From Chloroflexota bacterium (GTDB taxonomy: Bacteria; Chloroflexota; Anaerolineae; Promineifilales; Promineifilaceae): a DNA stretch of 12,084 nt. The translations under genes were made by a program, and so were the position numbers. Below the pieces are notes generated by a model. The model searched no databases, had not been told where the DNA came from, and saw nothing but the letters and a program-made list of their open reading frames with translations. Of the stretch, positions 6,920 through 12,084 are shown one piece after another. Where the stretch lies: assembly GCA_020353135.1 (NCBI GenBank), contig CP070688.1, positions 4,004,172-4,016,255 of the forward strand. The letters run 5' to 3'. Positions within the stretch are counted from its first letter, which is position 1. Each line of letters starts with the position of its first letter.

Positions 6920-8174
6920 TGCTTTCCTCCTCATCCAGGAAATGTTCCTCGCCCGCCTTCCTCTTTTCACTCAATCGCTTGCCGAAGTCGAGCCCGATGT
7001 AGGCAACCATACCGCCGATAGTGCCGACGATCAGGACTTGATAAAGGATGTTCACCATATGTAAGACGGGCGTCTGATCCCAGGAAGGTATGTAATGGCT
7101 CAACCATGCTTCTGGAAAACGAATATCGGCGTCCTCGTGACAATGGGAGCAGGTGTGCTGCAGGTTGTCGGGGTACACTGACGATTGGGGGTCTTCATGA
7201 GAACGGATGTTGTGGATGCCGTGGCAGTCATAGCAGACGGCCTGGGTCGCCAATCGTTCCTGGCCACGTCCGCGGAATAATTCAACAGTTCGGCCGTGAT
7301 AGTCATCCAGGTAGGTTTCAAAGACCTCGGTCGAGATGTCGTACTTGGCCATCAAGTCCTCGTCATCATGGCAGTCGCCACAAATGACGATGCTCTCGTT
7401 ACGGAAGGCGACATCGTGCGGCCCACTCACCGAATGCGCGCCGTGGCAGTCGACACAGGTCGGGACATCCGGGTTAGAGTCTTCCTCCAGAGCCGCCCCA
7501 TGAACGCTAACCCGGTAAGTGCTGAAGACTGAACGGTGACAGTTGGCGCAGGTCAACGAAATCTTGGCCCGAGGCTTAGCTGGCGGCGTTATATTGTGAC
7601 TGCCGTGACAATCAATGCACATCGGCGCGTCAAGATTGCCGAAATCCATCACCTCGGCATGCAAGCTGTCTTGCGCGGCCTCGTGCTCCAGTTCGTGACA
7701 TTCACGGCACACGTCGTTGAGCGCTACGCTCATGTCCCTGGCATTGTCGTAGCCAAGTTTTACGTGCACCTGGTGTGGATCGACGACCTGAGCGCCAGTC
7801 AACTCTTCGTGGCATTCGACGCAACTTATCTGTTGTTGGTGGTGGGGGTAGGCAGTGATGTCTATGTGGCAGGCGCTACAGCCGAGGCCGGCCTGGCCAT
7901 GGACCGAATCTATGTACTCGTCGCCGTCGACAAAGAGGGAAAGCGTCGTGCCGTCGAAGAACTCCCCAACCAGATCTGAATCGGCGTGACACATCTGGCA
8001 ATCAGATTGTGGATCGCCATCCGACATCGCGTCGGAAGAACGGGAACTGAGCAGCTGGCCAAACCAGTCACCCAGCGAAAAATCAGCGGCAGCAACTTGC
8101 GCCGCATCGAGGCTTATTTCCATGCCCAATGCCAATAGCGTTACTATCAGCAGCACCTTTCCGAGGGATTTCAT
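6909..8174 (-). CDS. Membrane-anchored decaheme cytochrome c
   Basis: The product has 421 residues: a signal peptide (1-30, ending VAAA), a heme domain with ten CXXCH motifs (C59, C99, C118, C156, C186, C209, C240, C265, C314, C342 as first cysteines), one C-terminal transmembrane helix (about 371-394) and a short charged cytoplasmic tail. Repeated units of the form CxxCHGxHxI followed later by VHG/YHG and the next CxxCH are shared with the divergently encoded dodecaheme cytochrome, including SVYPxNLxxTCxxCHEDA and LMAKYDIST against LMEPYGIPT. It should relay electrons on the outer face of the membrane and is coupled by gene overlap to a cytochrome b, suggesting one quinol-oxidising complex. 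ATG 8174 is chosen over TTG 8192 because it opens directly into the signal peptide and has a weak GGTGG seven bases upstream. This is the first gene of the leftward operon. Confidence 0.9.
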   Translation of the reverse strand: MKSLGKVLLIVTLLALGMEISLDAAQVAAADFSLGDWFGQLLSSRSSDAMSDGDPQSDCQMCHADSDLVGEFFDGTTLSLFVDGDEYIDSVHGQAGLGCSACHIDITAYPHHQQQISCVECHEELTGAQVVDPHQVHVKLGYDNARDMSVALNDVCRECHELEHEAAQDSLHAEVMDFGNLDAPMCIDCHGSHNITPPAKPRAKISLTCANCHRSVFSTYRVSVHGAALEEDSNPDVPTCVDCHGAHSVSGPHDVAFRNESIVICGDCHDDEDLMAKYDISTEVFETYLDDYHGRTVELFRGRGQERLATQAVCYDCHGIHNIRSHEDPQSSVYPDNLQHTCSHCHEDADIRFPEAWLSHYIPSWDQTPVLHMVNILYQVLIVGTIGGMVAYIGLDFGKRLSEKRKAGEEHFLDEEESSDL

Positions 8175-8705
8175 TGAAGACCACCGGGTCAATACAACAG
8201 CGTTCTCGGCGCGCTGCTTGTCCTAAAGATCACGAACCCATTCAAATAAGCGATAGTGGACCCAAACCGCACTATAAGGCAGAGATCGTGAAATATGTCA
8301 CAACCGACTCTATTCTATATGAAGCGGTGCTGAGAAACTGTCAGGAGAACTTGACGAATGTTGTGGGGATATCGCGATTGGGTGGTGCGAATACCTTTCT
8401 TTGATTCCTTTTTCCCAGAAAAGCGCTTGCCCTATTGAATCTATTTTGCTAATGTGGATACAAGCGAGACGTGTCTAGAGGGTTCGCAACCACGCTCACT
8501 TGGGACAAAACAAATGCTTCGCAAGTGCCAGGAAGCCCTTTGCGTTCCATGTTAGCTGCCAGTGCAACTTGACCGACAAGACGCCATGAAGACGGAAGAT
8601 TTCTCTTCGCACCATATACCTGCCTTTTAAATGATTGGTGCAGGCGGCTTGGTTTTGTTTACAATTAAATGACCGGCTCACTTCTTGCTCATTGGAGGTG
8701 ACAAG
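8175..8705. promoter_or_regulatory. Divergent promoter region between the two cytochrome operons
   Basis: These 531 bases hold no credible gene; short open frames lack Shine-Dalgarno sequences and resemblance to known proteins. They must contain the promoters of both operons. Features seen are a CRP/FNR-type dyad (8287-8302), a 6-bp dyad ATAGTG/CACTAT (8253-8275) nested between TCACGA (8230-8235) and TCGTGA (8286-8291), and a TACAAT (8660-8665) that could be a -10 box for the rightward operon 41 bases before its start codon, with only a poor -35 (TTGGTG, 8635). TATAGT read leftward (8276-8271) is a candidate -10 for the leftward operon. The leader ahead of either operon could be long. Confidence 0.5.
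8287..8302. promoter_or_regulatory. CRP/FNR-family regulator binding site (predicted)
   Basis: CGTGA-AATATG-TCACA is a near-perfect dyad: GTGA and TCAC are exact inverted repeats separated by six bases, matching the TGTGA-N6-TCACA consensus of CRP-type regulators with one mismatch in the outer left position. Its centre lies about 120 bases before the decaheme start and about 411 before the Rieske start, so control of the leftward operon is more likely. Which family member binds cannot be told; FNR itself prefers TTGAT-N4-ATCAA, so a CRP, CooA or Dnr-like protein is as likely. Confidence 0.45.
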
Positions 8706-9170
8706 ATGGAAGCTAATCGAAATGACAGCGGGGAGCCGGCCGAACCAGAACGGCGCCGGGTTTTAGGCGTCCTGCTTGGTTTTACCGTCTTTTCAACCTT
8801 TTTGGGCGTGTTCATGCCCATCGTCGGTTACCTCATCCCCCCGCGCAGGGAGGAAGGCAGCGGTGGTGGTCGGGTGAAGGTGGGTACCACGGATGACATC
8901 CCCGGCGGGCAAGGGAAAGTCGTATCCATGGGCAACAAGCCGGTGATCGTGGTCAACACCGACCAGGGATACAAGGCTTTCTCGGCTATTTGCCCCCACC
9001 TGGGCTGCATCAATGTCTGGGATGACGCGCGCCAGGTGATTCTCTGCCCCTGCCACGATGGCCAGTTCAACCCCATCTCCGGCGCCGTGGTATCTGGCCC
9101 CCCGCCTTCGCCTTTGCCACCAGTAAACGTGATCGTCGACGGCGACGATATTTACCTGGGAGAAGCCTAA
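8706..9170 (+). CDS. Rieske iron-sulfur protein of a cytochrome bc/b6f-type complex
   Basis: This 154-residue protein is the high-potential electron acceptor from quinol at the Qo site of a bc-type complex. Arginines R16-R18 precede one transmembrane helix (about 19-44), a Tat-type signal anchor typical of Rieske proteins. A glycine-rich hinge (51-55) follows. The cluster ligands are in C96-P-H98-L-G-C101 and C114-P-C116-H117-D-G, giving two Cys and two His ligands plus the usual disulfide pair, and a Pro-loop (GPPPSPLPP, 131-139) closes the fold. ATG 8706 is chosen over an in-frame TTG at 8685 because GGAGG stands seven bases upstream and lies within the longer reading. One base separates its stop from the cytochrome b start. 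Confidence 0.95.
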   Translation: MEANRNDSGEPAEPERRRVLGVLLGFTVFSTFLGVFMPIVGYLIPPRREEGSGGGRVKVGTTDDIPGGQGKVVSMGNKPVIVVNTDQGYKAFSAICPHLGCINVWDDARQVILCPCHDGQFNPISGAVVSGPPPSPLPPVNVIVDGDDIYLGEA

Positions 9171-9171
9171 A

Positions 9172-10278
9172 ATGCAGAACGAGCAAAGTGAACAATCCGA
9201 AAGCAGCCCGATACCGATGGCGGATTGGGTAGACGATCGCTACCGGATTCGCGATCTTTTGGGCGCCTTGCTTCATGTAGATATTCCCAAGAGCGCAAAG
9301 ACCTTTTACTTCGGTGGGATCACGCTATTCTTGTTCATCGTCCAGGTAATAACCGGCAGCTTGCTCACCTTATATTACCAGCCCTCGGAAGAGACTGCTT
9401 ACGAAAGCGTCCTCCTGATCACCAGCAGTGTGAACTTCGGCTGGCTAATTCGTAGCATTCATTCCTGGGGCGCCAATCTCATGATCATATTCACCGTCTT
9501 GCACCTGCTACGGATCTTCTTCCAGGGCGTCTACAAGCGACCCCGGGAATTGACCTGGGCTGTCGGCATAGGACTATTGGCCATTACGCTGGCCTTTGGA
9601 TTCACTGGTTATCTGTTGCCCTGGGACCAACGCGCTTATTGGGCGACCACGGTAGGCAGTGAATCGGCCGGCGCCGTGCCTTTCATCGGCGAATACTTGC
9701 TGCTGTTGATGCGCGGCGGCGAGGAAATCAGCGGCGCGACGCTCAGCCGGTTTTTTGGCGTGCACACCCTGTTGCTGCCCTTGACCCTGGCCTTGCTGGT
9801 TACCATCCACCTGGTTCTCATCCACCAACAGGGCATCGCCAATCCTCGCAAACGCTCGCCAAGCCGCGTTGCCCCGCCCGAATCCCAGGAAGAGCAGGGG
9901 GCGGAAGAAGAAAAGAAGGTTCCATTCTTTCCCCACTATGTCCTCAGCGAACTTATCGCCTGGTATGTTATCCTGGGGGTTCTCATCGTCCTGGCTTCGA
10001 TGTTCCCCGTAGGATTGGAGGAACAGGCTGATCCACTGCAAACGCCGCCGCACATCAAGCCTGAATGGTACTTCTTGTCGTTGTACCAGTTATTGAAGTA
10101 CGTCCCACGCACTTTTGGCGTGTTACTTGGCATGCTGGCCTTGCCAATGCTGCTGCTTCTGCCATTCATCGATCGAGGGCCCGATCGCCGGCCGCGCGCA
10201 CGGCTATTCATTATTATCACAGGTTTGGTTGCGCTTACAGCTGTTGTTGGTCTGACTATCTGGGGTTGGTTCAGTTAA
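9172..10278 (+). CDS. Cytochrome b, fused b6/subunit IV type
   Basis: This 368-residue quinol-oxidising core subunit has seven predicted helices: four in a b6-like part (about 46-68, 93-117, 126-148, 195-219) and three in a subunit IV-like part (about 259-279, 314-333, 344-367). The parts are joined by a charged linker (226-250) in one chain. Heme b ligands are H97, H111, H198 and H213; the spacing of 14 residues between the last two is that of b6, not of mitochondrial cytochrome b (13). The Qo motif PEWY is intact at 297-300. The cysteine that binds the extra heme cn in b6f (in the YC-GG segment) is phenylalanine here (F47 before GGI), so heme cn is probably absent or not covalent. GGGAG within the end of the Rieske gene serves as Shine-Dalgarno. 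The dodecaheme gene follows after 21 bases. Confidence 0.95.
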   Translation: MQNEQSEQSESSPIPMADWVDDRYRIRDLLGALLHVDIPKSAKTFYFGGITLFLFIVQVITGSLLTLYYQPSEETAYESVLLITSSVNFGWLIRSIHSWGANLMIIFTVLHLLRIFFQGVYKRPRELTWAVGIGLLAITLAFGFTGYLLPWDQRAYWATTVGSESAGAVPFIGEYLLLLMRGGEEISGATLSRFFGVHTLLLPLTLALLVTIHLVLIHQQGIANPRKRSPSRVAPPESQEEQGAEEEKKVPFFPHYVLSELIAWYVILGVLIVLASMFPVGLEEQADPLQTPPHIKPEWYFLSLYQLLKYVPRTFGVLLGMLALPMLLLLPFIDRGPDRRPRARLFIIITGLVALTAVVGLTIWGWFS

Positions 10279-10299
10279 GAGCCAAAGATCGGAGAAGAA

Positions 10300-11934
10300 A
10301 TGATGCCCAGAAGAATGTCGCGGATTAACCTGGCTTTGACCCTGTCGGCGCTGCTGCTGGTCTTCTTGTTAGCAGCGACGCTGATGCCGGCCGAAACTTC
10401 GTCTCCTTCCAGATCGCTGTCCCAGGATGGCGATTCTGACGAGGGTCCTCTCATTCCCCATTATTTAGTAGGTCATTCAAACTGTTTGCGATGCCATGAG
10501 GAAGGATTCGAGGGCGCCAACACCATGCCGGCCGATCACAGCGACTATACAAACGAAGAATGCCAGGAGTGTCACGAGCCGGCCGAAATCCTTGGGCCGT
10601 TGCCGGCCGCATCAGACCTGGCCTCGGGCGCCATTCCCGCGCCCCTCGATCACCCGGCGGCCGAAGGAGACAGCACTTGTTATGAGTGTCACGTCGCGCT
10701 GGATGACAAACACGCCGGCATATCTGACGAGTGGTCGGAAAGCGTCCATGGCGAGGCCGATGTTGGCTGCGAAGGCTGTCACGGCGGCGATCCGAACACC
10801 GACGAGATGAACCAATCCATGTCCCCGGAAGTCGGCTTCATCGGCGTGCCATCGCGGGAGTATACGCCCGCCGTTTGTGGCGGCTGCCACTCTGATGTCG
10901 AACGGATGCGCCAGTACAATCTGCCAACCGATCAGTACGTCAAGTACATGGGTAGCGTACACGGTACGAAGCTGGCGGAAAACGGTGATACGAACGTGGC
11001 TTTATGCATCGACTGTCACGGTGTGCATGACATCATGAAGGCTTCCGATCCATCCGCAGACGTCTATCCCCTCAACGTACCGGAGCTTTGCGCCCGCTGC
11101 CACTCGGATGCCGCGCTGATGGAGCCTTATGGCATTCCGACCGATCAGTTTGATGAATACCAGGAGAGCACTCACGGCCGGGGACTTCTGGAAGAACAAG
11201 ATGTGCGATCGCCAAATTGTGCTTCATGTCACGGCTCCCATGCCGCCAAGCCCCCGGACGACGAGGAGGTGGTCAATGTTTGTGGTAATTGCCACACGGC
11301 CACCCAAGACTACTACGAAGAAAGCCTGCACTCCCGGCTTGAGACGAACTCGCCCAAGTGCTGGAGCTGCCACGGTACCCATGACGTTACCACGCCGGAC
11401 GAGAGCATGTTCCTTAGCTCTATGCCTACTGAAAAGCCATGCACTGGTTGCCACCTGGACGACGGGGCTCTCCGGGCGGACAAAGTCCGGTTTGAGAGCC
11501 CGGAGGATCGCCTCTGTGACACTTGCCATCATGAAGGATCGTGGATTCTCACCCAGGTGGAAGCAATCCACGCCTCCCTGACAGAGGCCGATCAGGCCTA
11601 CAAGGAGGCCGAAGAGACGATCCAGCAAGCGGCCGCCCGGGGGATGATCGTCACGGAATCGGAAGTAAAACTGGCTGAGGCGCATACCAGCTTGATTAGC
11701 GCGCGCGCTACCATGCACACCACCAAGCTTCCGCGGGTCACTGCCCTGACCGACGATGCCAAGGCATCGGCCGACAGGGCCAAAGAGATGGCGGACGAAA
11801 GACTCGGGGAGAACTTGTTCCGTCGCCAGGCGATGGTGGTGGCCGTGGTCTTGATTGCGGTCAATATCGTGATCTTGTTCGCCTACAAACGCAAGCTAAG
11901 CCGGCAACTCGAGGAAGAAGAAACGACTGGGTAG
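10300..11934 (+). CDS. Membrane-anchored dodecaheme cytochrome c, partner of the bc-type complex
   Basis: The product has 544 residues with an N-terminal hydrophobic signal or anchor (about 9-30). Twelve CXXCH motifs follow, with first cysteines at C62, C88, C127, C157, C193, C236, C264, C307, C328, C354, C381 and C406. A heme-free, helix-rich segment (about 411-508, many Ala/Glu/Lys) leads to a C-terminal transmembrane helix (511-529) and a basic then acidic tail. Around residues 193-358 a unit of roughly 65-70 residues recurs: CxxCHSD..M..Y.LPTDQ(Y/F)..Y..S.HG..L, then CxxCHGxHD. No cytochrome f or c1 gene is present, so this protein probably takes electrons from the Rieske centre. GGAG lies five bases before ATG 10300; ATG 10303 is an equally plausible start. 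It is the last complete gene of the rightward operon and its heme modules resemble the divergent decaheme protein. Confidence 0.92.
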   Translation: MMPRRMSRINLALTLSALLLVFLLAATLMPAETSSPSRSLSQDGDSDEGPLIPHYLVGHSNCLRCHEEGFEGANTMPADHSDYTNEECQECHEPAEILGPLPAASDLASGAIPAPLDHPAAEGDSTCYECHVALDDKHAGISDEWSESVHGEADVGCEGCHGGDPNTDEMNQSMSPEVGFIGVPSREYTPAVCGGCHSDVERMRQYNLPTDQYVKYMGSVHGTKLAENGDTNVALCIDCHGVHDIMKASDPSADVYPLNVPELCARCHSDAALMEPYGIPTDQFDEYQESTHGRGLLEEQDVRSPNCASCHGSHAAKPPDDEEVVNVCGNCHTATQDYYEESLHSRLETNSPKCWSCHGTHDVTTPDESMFLSSMPTEKPCTGCHLDDGALRADKVRFESPEDRLCDTCHHEGSWILTQVEAIHASLTEADQAYKEAEETIQQAAARGMIVTESEVKLAEAHTSLISARATMHTTKLPRVTALTDDAKASADRAKEMADERLGENLFRRQAMVVAVVLIAVNIVILFAYKRKLSRQLEEEETTG

Positions 11935-11954
11935 ACAAGCCCGCTAGCGAGTTA

Positions 11955-12080
11955 ATGGGCTGGGGGCTGAGCCGAACCATGACGCTGGCCGAGGGATATG
12001 ACAGATGTGATTTCCGATTCAAGAAAGGGGCGAAGACGTGCGTTCCGCTGCCGCCATCGTTGGCGAAATCGGCGGGCTAG
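11955..12080 (+). pseudogene. Fragment resembling the C-terminus of an L-2-amino-thiazoline-4-carboxylic acid hydrolase-like protein
   Basis: A 41-codon open frame reads GLSRTMTLAEGYDRCDFRFK before ending at TAG 12078-12080. The pattern LxRTxTxAEGxxxCDFRF is what I recall from the C-terminal end of ATC-hydrolase-like proteins, which are several times longer. The frame stays open a little further upstream but there runs into the end of the dodecaheme gene with no family-like sequence, and no Shine-Dalgarno precedes ATG 11955. The simplest reading is a decayed remnant cut off by the arrival of the cytochrome operon. A chance match or a genuine small protein cannot be excluded. A weak hairpin (AGCCC 11938-11942 / GGGCT 11957-11961, no T-run) lies just after the dodecaheme stop and may be all there is of a transcription end. 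Confidence 0.4.
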
Positions 12081-12084
12081 ACGA

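Noticed and set aside
12038..12084. Possible new gene starting at GTG 12038 behind AAGGGG and open to the window end
   Set aside because: Only 15 codons are visible and they overlap the ATC-hydrolase-like frame; there is not enough sequence to support it.

Overview
This 12.1 kb window is almost entirely an electron-transport island. It carries about 40 visible c-type heme motifs, two different cytochrome b subunits, a Rieske protein, a TPR protein and an NHL beta-propeller protein. The organism is a moderately GC-rich bacterium with multiheme cytochromes and bis-His hexaheme proteins of the kind known from extracellular electron transfer. My best guess is a Chloroflexota lineage (Anaerolineae/Ardenticatenia-like), but no rRNA or marker gene is present, so other metal-reducing phyla remain possible.

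Layout. A 531-base divergent intergenic region (8175-8705) separates two transcription units. Rightward (+) run a Rieske protein (8706), a seven-helix cytochrome b of fused b6/subunit IV type (9172) and a membrane-anchored dodecaheme cytochrome c (10300). They are packed nearly end to end, and the dodecaheme protein takes the place that cytochrome f or c1 would occupy. Leftward (-) run a membrane-anchored decaheme cytochrome c (8174-6909), a four-helix cytochrome b (6919-6011, overlapping by 11 bases), a NapC/NirT-type ten-heme cytochrome (6014-4473, ATGA overlap), a TPR protein (4359-3406) and an NHL beta-propeller protein (3321-2074). After a 224-base leader come a small secreted hexaheme cytochrome (1849-905), a 492-base structured intergenic region, and a second copy of the same family cut by the window edge (412-1).

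Interpretation. Both halves look like quinol-to-cytochrome modules. Each pairs a cytochrome b with a large membrane-anchored multiheme c, and the two multiheme proteins share related sequence modules. The secreted hexaheme proteins have the motif order and distal-histidine placement I recall for OmcS, the Geobacter filament cytochrome: six CXXCH motifs and exactly six other histidines. The window therefore reads as a candidate complete route from membrane quinol, through membrane-anchored multiheme relays, to an extracellular cytochrome filament. The TPR and NHL proteins are possible scaffold or assembly factors. This function is inference; motifs, gene order and overlaps are read directly from the sequence.

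Regulation. A CRP/FNR-family dyad (GTGA-N6-TCAC) lies in the divergent region, nearer the leftward operon. Both hexaheme genes have long 5' leaders with hairpins and share a short AGGAGGTG-containing element. At the right edge a 41-codon fragment resembles the C-terminus of an L-2-amino-thiazoline-4-carboxylic acid hydrolase-like protein, probably a decayed gene beyond the end of the island.
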